Assembly: GCF_004015185.1 (NCBI RefSeq)
Contig: NZ_CP025746.1
Span: 2,125,776-2,189,775, forward strand
Reading direction: 5' to 3'
Length of the DNA stretch: 64,000 nt
DNA from: Clostridium manihotivorum
GTDB lineage: Bacteria; Bacillota; Clostridia; Clostridiales; Clostridiaceae
The notes beneath the pieces are model-generated. The model saw only the letters and a program-made list of their open reading frames with translations. It had not been told where the DNA came from and did no database searches. The translations under genes and the position numbers were made by a program. The number at the start of each line of letters is the position of its first letter. The first letter of the stretch is position 1. Below are positions 46,139-55,392 of the stretch, piece by piece.

Positions 46139-46198
46139 GATGATGATGTTCAAAATGTTTATCACAATGCTGAGTTCCCTGAATGATGGGAAGGATAG
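46139..46198 (+). pseudogene. Displaced copy of the yebC 3' end
   Basis: 60 bp that match 43020-43079 at about 55 positions. The differences include three synonymous third-position changes (CAG/CAA, GCA/GCT, GGG/GGA), one Leu-to-Phe change and one GGA-to-TGA stop. It is the kind of target-gene remnant left on the far side of an element integrated at a gene's 3' end. The 280 bp before it (45858-46138) hold only AT-rich sequence with TATGGTATAC words. Confidence 0.8.
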
Positions 46199-46220
46199 AA
46201 ATAATAGATTAAAAAATTAT

Positions 46221-46265
46221 AATGCTCTTAAAAGTTTAGCGGTTAAACTTTTAAGAGCATTCTTT
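46221..46265. terminator. Strong intrinsic terminator
   Basis: 18-bp stem AATGCTCTTAAAAGTTTA with TTAAACTTTTAAGAGCATT, loop GCGG, then TCTTTGC. It lies downstream of the yebC remnant and ahead of the convergent GGDEF gene. Confidence 0.85.
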
Positions 46266-46327
46266 GCTTAAGAGAGTGATTGATTACTAGTTCTAAGTAA
46301 TTCAAACATAAACATGATTATCAAAAC

Positions 46328-48553
46328 TTAGTTTATAAAAGTAGCTATCTGATTTTTACCTCTCTTTTTCGCTAGGTAAAGAGCATCATCTGCCTTTTTT
46401 ATAAAGTCATTAATTGTTGTGTCTTCATTAGGAATAACTGAAGTTATTCCTATGGATAAAGTTACTCTGTCAGATACTTTAGAGTACTTGTGTGGTATAT
46501 GTGCTAGAGCTACTTTGTTTCTTAAGTTTTCACAGAATGACACAGCTCTGTTTAATGGGGATTCTGGTAGAACTACTACGAATTCATCTCCTCCATATCT
46601 TGCAGGGAAATATGTTTCATCATTAACACTAGAAAGTATATCTGCTATTTTTATGATGCAGTCATCACCAGCAGTATGACCATAGTTGTCATTATATTCT
46701 TTAAAGTTATCTATATCAAAAATAATAAAAGACATAACCTTTTTTTCCTTAAGATGCTTTTTCCAAATGTTATCTAGAAACTTATCTAGTTTTCTTCTGT
46801 TTGGAATTTTAGTCATACTGTCATTTTCTGAAAGAAAAAGTAATTTTTCGTTTAGTTTTTTTAGTTCAAATTGAACCTTATGAGTTTTTTCTATTTCCAT
46901 CTCTAATTGCTTTGACTTTATGGCGTTGTTTATAGCTATGGCAGCATAGGAAGAAAGTGATTTAATCATTTCTATATGATAAGCTGTAAATGCATTTTTC
47001 TCCTTGCTTTGTATAGACATTACTCCTATGATTTTTGTGTTTACCTTAAGTGGACAAAATATTATGGATTGAAGCTCATAGTTATTTTGATCAGCAACAG
47101 CCATATAGGTTTCTGTATCTATATATTTGGAGTACTCATTACTCATATCATTTATAATTATAAAATCTTCACTCTTTATGCATATGCTTGTGAAATTTGA
47201 GTAGTCACCAACATTTGTACTTGGTCTTTTGGTTTTATCTCCATTGTCTATTACATCTAGATAATTAACCACAGAATTTTCTTCATCATAAAGACCTACG
47301 CTTAAGTAAGTCAAATCCATAAAGTTCATTATACTTGAATAAAGTATGCCAACAATAGAATCTAAATCTAAGTTGGAGGTTATTTTTTGACCTAATTCAC
47401 TTATAATTGATAGCTTATCTACTAATAGCTTTAAGGATTCAGATTGCATTCTTAAGTTTTCATTTTTATCGATTATTTCCTTCTTTTCGATTTCTATCTT
47501 TTTGATCTTTTTACTGATATTTAAGTTGTTTATTCTGTGTTTGTTTAAAAAAGATGCATTTATTCTCTCGTTCTCTAGGTGCATATTAAAATACTTAAAA
47601 GCAGTTTCGTAATCTTTCTTTTCTGCATAGAAGGTTGATAGAATAGAAGCTATCTCAGAAATTTTCTCTACAAAATTATTCTTAACTGATAAATCGTAGG
47701 CTTTATGTAATGAAGCTAGAGCTTCATCTAGTTTATTTCTATCCTTAAGATAATTATAATAACTTATGTAAATATCAATCTCATTATATGGCGACCGTTC
47801 TTTTAAAGTGCTGTTAATTGTAATATTAAAATATTTGTCAGCCATTTCAAAGTTTTTCTTCTTCCAATAGCTGAGTGCAAGAAGCTTATAACATTCTGGC
47901 TCGCCTAAAGGATAATTATATTTTTTAAAGCATTCTAAGGCAATAAAGGATAGAAGTTTAGATTTATCATATTCTTCCAGCAGATAATATAATTCACCTA
48001 AACTTAATACTGCAACACCTTTAGATAATTGGAAGTCATAATTTTCATCTATATTATAAGCTCTAGTACAGTACTCTAGGGATTCATCATAAGCTTTAAG
48101 TAACTTATAGTTTTCTGCGGTATTATTTAGTGTACGAACTATACATTTTTCCTTGGTTGAATTTTTATCAAACTTCTTACCAGAATCTATTAGATATGCT
48201 GCTTCTTCGGCACTATTATAAAAGTCCATACCTCTTTCGTAATCACCAAGTTCGCTAAAGGAATTGCCTAGTAGATTGTATGAACTCCATTGAAGATCGT
48301 ATATATTCTCTTTAATAAAATAGTTAAGAGAGTCGAAGATTAGGTCTATAGCTTCTTCATAATTGCCAATGTTATAATAAGCGCTAGCTAGCATATGTTT
48401 AGAGGCAGCTATACCTAATTCATAATTTAATACCTTAGACCTTTCTAGAGTGTTAAGCGAAAGTTCAATAGTCTTCTCAGGGCTAACGTATCTGATTTCA
48501 TTTATTTTTGAAAGAAGCATGTCTATTTCATTTATATTAGTTTCTTTATCCAT
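46328..48553 (-). CDS. Diguanylate cyclase with TPR repeats and GAF domain
   Basis: 741 residues, no membrane segment or signal peptide. Residues about 1-335 are tetratricopeptide repeats (LASAYYNIGNYEEAIDLIFDSL, ALSYWKKKNFEMADKYFNI). A short coiled coil (330-375) follows. Residues about 385-545 are a GAF domain (LDSIVGILYSSIMNFMDL, IFCPLKVNTKIIGVMSIQSKE). Residues about 575-741 are GGDEF (NDSMTKIPNRRKLDKFL, DNFKEYNDNYGHTAGDD, ARYGGDEFVVVLPES). The active GGDEF motif is intact, so it should make c-di-GMP. The RxxD inhibitory site five residues before is absent. Input is probably a soluble ligand or protein partner. Monocistronic. Confidence 0.92.
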   Translation of the reverse strand: MDKETNINEIDMLLSKINEIRYVSPEKTIELSLNTLERSKVLNYELGIAASKHMLASAYYNIGNYEEAIDLIFDSLNYFIKENIYDLQWSSYNLLGNSFSELGDYERGMDFYNSAEEAAYLIDSGKKFDKNSTKEKCIVRTLNNTAENYKLLKAYDESLEYCTRAYNIDENYDFQLSKGVAVLSLGELYYLLEEYDKSKLLSFIALECFKKYNYPLGEPECYKLLALSYWKKKNFEMADKYFNITINSTLKERSPYNEIDIYISYYNYLKDRNKLDEALASLHKAYDLSVKNNFVEKISEIASILSTFYAEKKDYETAFKYFNMHLENERINASFLNKHRINNLNISKKIKKIEIEKKEIIDKNENLRMQSESLKLLVDKLSIISELGQKITSNLDLDSIVGILYSSIMNFMDLTYLSVGLYDEENSVVNYLDVIDNGDKTKRPSTNVGDYSNFTSICIKSEDFIIINDMSNEYSKYIDTETYMAVADQNNYELQSIIFCPLKVNTKIIGVMSIQSKEKNAFTAYHIEMIKSLSSYAAIAINNAIKSKQLEMEIEKTHKVQFELKKLNEKLLFLSENDSMTKIPNRRKLDKFLDNIWKKHLKEKKVMSFIIFDIDNFKEYNDNYGHTAGDDCIIKIADILSSVNDETYFPARYGGDEFVVVLPESPLNRAVSFCENLRNKVALAHIPHKYSKVSDRVTLSIGITSVIPNEDTTINDFIKKADDALYLAKKRGKNQIATFIN

Positions 48554-48779
48554 AAGAACTCCCCATTAAATTGAAAAACTTATAATTTTATTTATAAATA
48601 TACCATAAATCTACATTGAATCCAATAAATTTATACTAATATATTAAATTTTAATCATGAAATCTTCAAAATTTAATATAATTCATTATTATCATAAAAA
48701 AATGTAACAAAGTAGTGTGCATATTATATTAGTATTGTGAATATAGTAAAAAAATATGTAGAATCAAAGGACAGATACA

Positions 48780-48832
48780 CAGGAAAAAATAAACTGATAG
48801 CTCTATTAGCAATTCATAGAACTATCAGTTTA
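48780..48832 (-). terminator. Terminator of the ribose-type transporter operon
   Basis: AAACTGATAG/CTATCAGTTT outer stem with inner TCTAT/ATAG pairing. On the minus strand the stem is followed by ATTTTTTCC. It lies 26 nt after the binding-protein stop. Confidence 0.75.
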
Positions 48833-48857
48833 GATATTATTTAGAACACCTCGGTTT

Positions 48858-49832
48858 TTAATTATGTAGATACTTATCTACATTTTTATCTGTTATAACA
48901 GTTACGCCAGTATCTACAAAGTACGGAATATCATATACTTTGTCCTTGGACTTGATAAAGTTTGGGTCGCTTAAATCGTATAAAAAATCCATTGCAGTAG
49001 AACCCATTTTGTAGGTGTTTTGTGCTATAGTTGCATTAATTACACCGGTTTTTATGGCTCCAAGAGTACCTTGGTCTGTATCAAAACCAACTATTTTTAC
49101 CTTACCTTGAAGTTTGGCTTCAGTAACAGCTGTTGCAGCTCCAACTCCACTGTTAGCATCAGAGCAAAAAATTCCTCTTATATTTGGATGAATTTGAAGA
49201 AAGCTAGAAACTAGCTTTGCAGATTCTATGCTATCGCCTTTGCAATTGCCTATTTGAACAATTTTAATATTATTGTAGTTTCTTTTTATCTTATTAATAA
49301 ATCCTTGTAACCGTTGTTCATGATTTTCTTGCTCGGGCAAGGTCATTATTGCAATCTCTCCGCCAGTTGGCTCCATAAGATTTGCTAAGGTTTCTGCAGC
49401 AATGGCTCCAGCTTTTTCATTGCCTGTAGCCAAATATGAGAACCTATTACTAGATGGTGAGTCAGCATCAAAGGTTACTATAGGTATTCCCATAGAAATT
49501 GCTTTATTTATGGAATTTGAGAAGGCATTTGGATTGGCACAAGAAATTGCAATTCCTGCAGGCTTTTTTGAAAGAACTTGTTCTAAAATTGTAACTTCTT
49601 GATTTATATCATACTGGATGCTTCCTGTGTAGTGAGTGTTGACACCTAAAGACTTACCTTTCTCAGAAAAGCCTTGGTAGGCACCTTTCCAATACTCTAT
49701 TCCTGAGAGAAAGGTAATCATGTAAAAATCCTTGGTTTGCTGTTCTTTTTTAGTTTGATTTTTATGAATAATAAAAGTGAAAGTTGAAATAAGGGTTATA
49801 CATAGAACTAAAGATAATAAAGCTCTTTTCAT
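48858..49832 (-). CDS. Ribose-type sugar ABC transporter binding protein
   Basis: 324-residue periplasmic-binding-protein type 1 (Peripla_BP_4) receptor. MITFLSGIEYWKGAYQGFSEKGKSLG, KKPAGIAISCANPNAFSNSINKA, GIPIVTFDADSPSS, YLATGNEKAGAIAAE, IVGFDTDQGTLGAIK and TIAQNTYKMGSTAM match RbsB-like proteins. The hydrophobic N-terminus (LLSLVLCITLISTFTFII) lacks a lipobox cysteine at its end. The protein is therefore held by an uncleaved anchor or released, unlike the usual Gram-positive lipoprotein. It is the last gene of the DeoR-controlled operon. The sugar is unknown. Confidence 0.88.
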   Translation of the reverse strand: MKRALLSLVLCITLISTFTFIIHKNQTKKEQQTKDFYMITFLSGIEYWKGAYQGFSEKGKSLGVNTHYTGSIQYDINQEVTILEQVLSKKPAGIAISCANPNAFSNSINKAISMGIPIVTFDADSPSSNRFSYLATGNEKAGAIAAETLANLMEPTGGEIAIMTLPEQENHEQRLQGFINKIKRNYNNIKIVQIGNCKGDSIESAKLVSSFLQIHPNIRGIFCSDANSGVGAATAVTEAKLQGKVKIVGFDTDQGTLGAIKTGVINATIAQNTYKMGSTAMDFLYDLSDPNFIKSKDKVYDIPYFVDTGVTVITDKNVDKYLHN

Positions 49833-49848
49833 ATTCTAAACCATCCTT

Positions 49849-50865
49849 TTACCTGTTCAATTTTCTCTTGTGGGAGAAGAAGTCAAAAGTAACTGCAATC
49901 AACAATATAATACCGTTTATAAAATCTTGCCAGTATACAGGGACGTTTAGTAGAATAAGACCATTATTTATTATGTTAAGCAAGATAACGCCTAATACTC
50001 CTCCGAGAATGGTTCCCTCACCACCGCTTAAGCTTGCACCACCTATTACTGCAGCTGAAATACCCCGCATACTAACATCAGCACCTAAACCAACAGATGG
50101 TGTTGCTACTGAAAATCTAGCCATATTGATTATTCCAGCAAAGCTTGCTAAAAAGGCTGCTAATAGATAAACGCTTATTTTTACTTTAGCTGTGTTTATA
50201 CCAGTAAGTATAGCTGCGTTTTCGTTGCTTCCTGTATAGAAGATCTTTCTAAGAAGGTCAGACTTTTTTGCTACAAAATCGAAAATGATAGTAAGTGCTA
50301 CGAATAACAGAACAACTATTGGAATATTAAAAAATATACCTTGTCCTATTTTAAAGAAGGAAGCAGGGGCATTAAATATTGATATTGGAGAACCTTCTGT
50401 GATAACATAGGCTAAACCGCGAACTATTCCCATTACAGCTATAGTTGTTATAAAAGGGCTTAGTCCAACTTTACCTATAAAGAAACCGTTAAGTAGACCA
50501 CAGAGTAATCCAACAGCAAGTCCTATGATACAGGCAAGCCAGATATTAAGGCCAGACTTAAATAGTACTGCAGTGGTAATTGAGGATAGAGACATAATAG
50601 AACCAAGGGAAAAGTCTATACCTCCGGATATAAGCACTAAAGTAATGCCTATTGTAATTATGCCGTCAGAAGAAAGTCCTATAGCTGTAGAAAAAATATT
50701 TTTTTCAGTCAAAAAATGGGGGGAGACAATAGCCAAAAAAGTAGAACTTACGATGATTGATATCATAACAGTACCTTCTCTAACAGTTTTCAATTTTGAA
50801 ATAAGTCGCAAGAAAAGGTTTTCAAAAGTTTCGAATCTAGATTTAGTTGATTTTGTAGAATTCAT
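49849..50865 (-). CDS. Ribose-type sugar ABC transporter permease
   Basis: 338 residues with about nine membrane segments. SGGIDFSLGSIMSLSSI, FFIGKVGLSPFITTIAVMGIVRG, GSNENAAILTGINTAKVKI and GRGISAAVIGGASLSGGEGTILGGVLGV-type sequence place it in the RbsC/BPD_transp_2 family. It sits between the ATPase and binding-protein genes. Confidence 0.9.
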   Translation of the reverse strand: MNSTKSTKSRFETFENLFLRLISKLKTVREGTVMISIIVSSTFLAIVSPHFLTEKNIFSTAIGLSSDGIITIGITLVLISGGIDFSLGSIMSLSSITTAVLFKSGLNIWLACIIGLAVGLLCGLLNGFFIGKVGLSPFITTIAVMGIVRGLAYVITEGSPISIFNAPASFFKIGQGIFFNIPIVVLLFVALTIIFDFVAKKSDLLRKIFYTGSNENAAILTGINTAKVKISVYLLAAFLASFAGIINMARFSVATPSVGLGADVSMRGISAAVIGGASLSGGEGTILGGVLGVILLNIINNGLILLNVPVYWQDFINGIILLIAVTFDFFSHKRKLNR

Positions 50866-50896
50866 GATTTGCTCCTCTCTTAATTAAAGTGTTTGA

Positions 50897-52402
50897 CTAT
50901 TTTTCATCAAAACTACCAGTGCAATAGTACATTATTCTTTCTTGGGTGGCTACATTTCTTTCAATATTAGCCACAAGTCTGCCTTCATATATAACTAAGA
51001 TTCTGTCGCACATTCCTATAAGTTCGTTGATATCGGAAGAAATAAGTATTATAGAAACATTTTTTGATACTAGTTCATTCATGATATTATAAATATCAAC
51101 CTTAGATGGAATATCTATGCTTCTAGTTGGCTCGTCCATTATTAAAACTTTTGATTTGCACATAATCCATTTAGAGAATAAGGTTTTCTGTTGGTTACCG
51201 CCGCTTAAATAATTTACCTTATCATCGATTGAAAATGATTTTATGTTTACTCGTTTAGAATAATTATTAGTAAGCTCTTTTTCAATCTTTCCGTCTATAA
51301 TATGTTTATTTGTAACCTTATCCAAGCTTGCAGAAGATATATTGTTGCATATGGAAATATTATTAAATAGTCCTTCGCTTACCCTGTCCTGAGGGATATA
51401 TCCTATGCCAGCTTTAACAGCATTAGAAGTAGAACTTAGAGAAATTTCTTTATTATTAATAAATATATGACCGGAGTCCATCTTATTTGCTCCAAATAAA
51501 CACTTTATCATGTTACTCTTACCAGAGCCTGCTAACCCTACTATTCCTAAGATTTCTTTCTCTCTTAGTGAAAAGGATATATCTTTTGCGAAGTTTTTAT
51601 AATTTAAATTGGTAACTCTGAAAACTTCTTTTCCTAACTTCATATCTAGCTTTGGATATCGTTTTCTCAGTTCTAGACCAGACATCATATGCAATAGCTC
51701 GTCTATATTATAGTTAGCAATACTTTGATTTCCCACTAACTCACCATCTCTAATTACAATTATTTGATCTCCAATGTTCTTTATGTTTTCAAGATTATGA
51801 GTTATATATATGATTGCTACCCCGGATTTTTTTAATTCACTTATCATATCGAAGAGAAATTTACACTCCATTTCTGTTAGGGAAGAAGTGGGTTCATCCA
51901 TTATAATTAACCTAGCTTTTGATATATAAGCTTTGCATATAGCCACTATTTGTTTTTCAGCCAGGTCTAGTTCAGATACGATTTTTTTACAATCTATATT
52001 GATATTGAATTTTTTAAATAGGCTTATACATTGCTTATAAAGTTTTCCTTTATCTATTAATTTTAGGTGCTTACTTTTATAAGGAAGGCTACCTATAAAT
52101 ATATTTTCTGCTACGGAAAAATGCTCAAATAGATAGGTGTCTTGGTGAATCATTTCAATTCCATAATCCTTAGCTTCTCTGGGATTATTTATGGATACTT
52201 TTTTTGATTCAATAAAAATTGAACCTGAATCTAAGGGGTTAATGCCTATGATTGTATTCATCAAGGAGGATTTGCCTGAGCCGTTTTGACCTAAAAGAAC
52301 TAGAACCTCTCCAGAATAAAGTTTTAAAGATATATTTTTTAATGAAAAGTAATCTGAAAATTTTTTGGAAACATTAAATAATTCCAATACCAAGTCATTC
52401 AT
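50897..52402 (-). CDS. Ribose-type sugar ABC transporter ATPase, tandem ABC domains
   Basis: 501 residues with two ABC modules. The first has GQNGSGKSSLMNTI, EMIHQDTYLFEHFSVAENIFIG, an altered signature region ELDLAEKQIVAI and LIIMDEPTSSLTEME. The second has [43 protein letters not shown] and LIMDEPTRSIDI. This is the RbsA/MglA layout in which the first domain has a degenerate signature. Its ATG directly follows the DeoR gene stop codon. Confidence 0.9.
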   Translation of the reverse strand: MNDLVLELFNVSKKFSDYFSLKNISLKLYSGEVLVLLGQNGSGKSSLMNTIIGINPLDSGSIFIESKKVSINNPREAKDYGIEMIHQDTYLFEHFSVAENIFIGSLPYKSKHLKLIDKGKLYKQCISLFKKFNINIDCKKIVSELDLAEKQIVAICKAYISKARLIIMDEPTSSLTEMECKFLFDMISELKKSGVAIIYITHNLENIKNIGDQIIVIRDGELVGNQSIANYNIDELLHMMSGLELRKRYPKLDMKLGKEVFRVTNLNYKNFAKDISFSLREKEILGIVGLAGSGKSNMIKCLFGANKMDSGHIFINNKEISLSSTSNAVKAGIGYIPQDRVSEGLFNNISICNNISSASLDKVTNKHIIDGKIEKELTNNYSKRVNIKSFSIDDKVNYLSGGNQQKTLFSKWIMCKSKVLIMDEPTRSIDIPSKVDIYNIMNELVSKNVSIILISSDINELIGMCDRILVIYEGRLVANIERNVATQERIMYYCTGSFDEK

Positions 52403-53209
52403 CTACATTCCACCTTCATAAGAATTAAATGCTGTAAATAGCTTTATATTATTATCAAAAAAATAATTTTTATAGTTATCTGGTATATTAGGGTTTGTAA
52501 TTATCTTATGTGCAATATCCAAAGATGAACCAATCTGGTAGAAAGCTATATCGTCAAAACAATTATAAGTGCATACTATTATGATTTCTTTTGTTATCTG
52601 GAGCATTTCTTTTATCACAGAAGCTTTATCCATGCCTTGAATAGTATAGCCCCTGTCTGTAGATACTCCATCAACCTCTATAAAAGTCTTAGAAACGTAA
52701 AACCTTCTTAGGTTTTCTTCTGTTAATTTACCATTTAAGGTCATTGATGATGAGTCCAAGTCCCCGCCTGGAATTATAACTTTGATAGAAGGATTGGAGT
52801 TTAACTCATATGCAATGTTGAGGTCATTAGTAAGCACGGTGACGTTCTTTTTGGTTAAGATTTTTTTTGCTATATGTAAGTTGGTAAGACCAGGACTTAG
52901 CATTATAACATCATTATCTTCTATCATATGAGAAGCTATATTGCTTATTTCTTCTCTTTCATTCATTAACGGGTCATAGCTCGATGGGGAGATTTCTATA
53001 TTTTCTTCAGAAGCAGTTTCGTTGAGTATTGCACCACCATGAGTTCTGGAAAGGAAGCCTTCTGACTCCAGTTTTTCAAGATCTCTTCTTATGGTCACTT
53101 CAGTAACATTTAGCATACTACTAAGGCTTGTTACATTTATATGCTTCTTATCTAATAAAATACTTTTTATGATTCTTAGTCTTTCTGCTGCGAACATATT
53201 ATCCTCCAA
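52403..53209 (-). CDS. DeoR-family transcription regulator
   Basis: 268 residues. Residues 1-60 form the DeoR helix-turn-helix (AERLRIIKSILLDKKHINVTSLSSMLNVTEVTIRRDLEKLESEGFLSRTHGGAIL). The C-terminal sugar-phosphate sensor domain has DNDVIMLSPGLTNLHIAKKI, VTVLTNDLNIAYEL, IPGGDLDSSSMTLNG and DKIITNP-like sequence. It leads the ribose-type transporter operon, so it probably senses a phosphorylated form of the imported sugar. Candidate binding repeats lie upstream at 53277-53547. Confidence 0.92.
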   Translation of the reverse strand: MEDNMFAAERLRIIKSILLDKKHINVTSLSSMLNVTEVTIRRDLEKLESEGFLSRTHGGAILNETASEENIEISPSSYDPLMNEREEISNIASHMIEDNDVIMLSPGLTNLHIAKKILTKKNVTVLTNDLNIAYELNSNPSIKVIIPGGDLDSSSMTLNGKLTEENLRRFYVSKTFIEVDGVSTDRGYTIQGMDKASVIKEMLQITKEIIIVCTYNCFDDIAFYQIGSSLDIAHKIITNPNIPDNYKNYFFDNNIKLFTAFNSYEGGM

Positions 53210-53276
53210 AAATTCGGTAAGTATATAGAAAATTATATATTATAGTGTAATTATGTACAATAAAGAAAAGGAAAAA

Positions 53277-53547
53277 ACATAAACGAAAATAAAAATAAAA
53301 TTATTCATTCGCATTAATTTCTAAGTAGATTTAATAATGAAAACAAGTAAAAATAAGTACTTGTATCAAAGTTAAAACTAAATATAACGAAACAAATTGA
53401 ACATAAACGAAAATAAAAATAAAAAATAGTATTGCATTAGTAAAAAAATGGTGATAATATAAAGTTGTAATCGATAGTAAACGTAAACATGGAAACGTTA
53501 ATGATTATATAATTTTTATAAGTATTCGTTTGTGTTCATTTGTGTTT
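53277..53547. repeat. Repeated operator-like motifs upstream of the DeoR operon
   Basis: A 24-bp sequence containing ACATAAACGAAAATAAAA is present at 53277-53300 and again, identical, at 53401-53424. In the opposite orientation, TTCGTTTGTGTTCATTTGTG lies at 53525-53544. All share the TTTCGTTT-type core common in DeoR-family operators. A candidate catabolite-type site, AGTAAACGTAAACA, lies at 53476-53489. The 560-bp region holds no gene. Confidence 0.55.
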
Positions 53548-53686
53548 AAAAATCTTCGAGTATATGTAGATTGTATAATCGGAGATCAAAATATTTATTT
53601 ATTGATAGTGTAAAGTATCCTATGAAAAAAACTTAAAAATCGATTGGCAAGCCCTTGGTAGATATTTATGGAAAAATAGTATTTAG

Positions 53687-55319
53687 AAGGTTACGTTTTT
53701 CAGATTTATGGTATGCAAAAAAAGCCTTCGGGTGACGGAGGAAAAAAATACAATATAGACTTTTGGAGGTTATCACGAGGTTTTAGCTTTTTCTTGCATT
53801 TCAATAATTGCTTGTTGACCGAGACTGATAAGAATTTGCCATTTTGCTGGCATATTATCAGCAATGCTTATAGGATCAATTTCGTTTAAAGGACGCCAGT
53901 AATTATAAGGATGAGGTCTTAAGAAGTTGTAGTATGCGACCCAAAGAGAAACTCCGTAAAGGGCGCCGTCTTGACTTCCGTAACCGCAAGTAACACGGTA
54001 TGATGACTTGAAAGTGCGGTTTAATCGCTCAACAACTTGTTTTACCCAACGAAATTCTTCAGAAACAGCATCGTCATTGGTAAGTCCAATTACTTGAGTA
54101 ATGTTAAAGTCTTTATTTTCTTCTAACTCAAATTGCTGTTTAGCTAAAGGATAAGCACTATAACCATCAGCAATGAACTTTAGTAGCTTGCCAGGGAATA
54201 TCTTAAACTTGTCAAAAGCCATTCTCATTGCTAGTATGCATGGACCTACTGCTCTTGTATCAGATACTTGATAACCAAGAATTGATTTTTTACAAGCATC
54301 CATGACAATCCACACATAATGTTTAATCCCTTTTACTTTGATGTAAGTTTCATCAGCAGAAAGGATATTGGAAGGTTTGTAGTCAAAAGTATCAACAAAA
54401 GGCTTTATTACAGCGGCAGCAGTTAAAGCATAATTAGCAACCATGGTGTGAGATATTTTTATACCGTGCACTTCCGCTAACGCGTGAGCGGTCTGGCGAG
54501 TTGATAACTTGAGGTTAACATGATAAGTCAAACACAGTCCCATAATGTGGGGATTGAACTTCTTGAAATTAAAATTGACAGCACGTTTTGGAAGTGCACG
54601 CAAATCCATCTTAAAGAAATTTATGGTGAATTCTCTGTAAATATAATGAAGTTTATATTGATGCTTCTCGGATTCTTCTATGTTACTTGGAAGTATCTTG
54701 AGACCATCTAGATAATAAGAACATTTAGGGTTTGTACATTTATGAATACGAAAATGCTTTCTATCTTTCTTTTGAGTGAGAGTCTTACCACAATAAGGAC
54801 ATATAAGAACTAAAGGTTTAGTTGCGTAATTACTTTCATTGAAATTTAGGCCACAAACCTTGCATTGGAACTGTCCTCTATTACCGTTGTTATCGTAGAT
54901 AAAATGGTGAGGTGCTCCACATTTTGGGCAAACAATTTTATCTGAGATAGTTATACCGGAACGTCTTTGGACGGGTTTCACTTGCTTCTTGTATTTGTGC
55001 TGATAATAAGCTAATAAAAGCTTATAATCAACTTTTTCAAAGCGAATGATTTTAGGCAAATTATCAACTTTAAATTTTTGATATTCTGGGCTTTTTGAAT
55101 CTTCAAATGCCCATTGATTTAAAGGAATATGTTTTGAAATGAAGATGGTTAGTTGATAAATAATTTTTATTAGATATTGATTATATAAAAGTAAATAAGT
55201 TATAATTGAAGCCAAGACGATGACACCCTTTCATGTGATTTTTGTTGGATAAGCGCTTCAATTATAACATGAATTTAGGGGGTCATTGTTTTTTTATTAC
55301 GAAAAACTCTGTAACCCTT
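53687..55319 (-). mobile_element. Insertion sequence with DDE transposase
   Basis: The left end AAGGTTACGTTTTTC (53687) matches the inverted right end AAGGGTTACAGAGTTTTTCG (ending 55319) apart from short gaps, and the transposase fills the interval. About 1.6 kb. No target duplication could be fixed. It sits in the regulatory region between two sugar transporter operons, with GATAGTGTAAAGT outside its left end (53604) and the inverted sequence outside its right end (55357). Confidence 0.7.
53773..55215 (-). CDS. DDE transposase with N-terminal zinc ribbons
   Basis: 480 residues from a TTG start. Residues about 95-180 hold zinc-binding pairs CPKCGAPHHF, CKVCGLNF, CPYCGKTL and CTNPKC. The catalytic domain resembles the IS6/IS240-type DDE fold: ILSADETYIKVKGIKHYVWIVMDA (first Asp), LLKFIADGYSAYPL (second Asp), FRWVKQVVERLNRTFKSSYR (Glu), and YYNFLRPHPYNYWRP at the end. 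The frame is uninterrupted, so the element may be active. The zinc-ribbon N-terminus is longer than in classical IS6 enzymes. The family assignment is tentative. Confidence 0.82.
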   Translation of the reverse strand: MASIITYLLLYNQYLIKIIYQLTIFISKHIPLNQWAFEDSKSPEYQKFKVDNLPKIIRFEKVDYKLLLAYYQHKYKKQVKPVQRRSGITISDKIVCPKCGAPHHFIYDNNGNRGQFQCKVCGLNFNESNYATKPLVLICPYCGKTLTQKKDRKHFRIHKCTNPKCSYYLDGLKILPSNIEESEKHQYKLHYIYREFTINFFKMDLRALPKRAVNFNFKKFNPHIMGLCLTYHVNLKLSTRQTAHALAEVHGIKISHTMVANYALTAAAVIKPFVDTFDYKPSNILSADETYIKVKGIKHYVWIVMDACKKSILGYQVSDTRAVGPCILAMRMAFDKFKIFPGKLLKFIADGYSAYPLAKQQFELEENKDFNITQVIGLTNDDAVSEEFRWVKQVVERLNRTFKSSYRVTCGYGSQDGALYGVSLWVAYYNFLRPHPYNYWRPLNEIDPISIADNMPAKWQILISLGQQAIIEMQEKAKTS

Positions 55320-55392
55320 GATATATAAAGAATAAATTTTAAAAGTGGTGTAAATAACTTTACACTATCTATTTATTGAAAGGGGTATTTTT

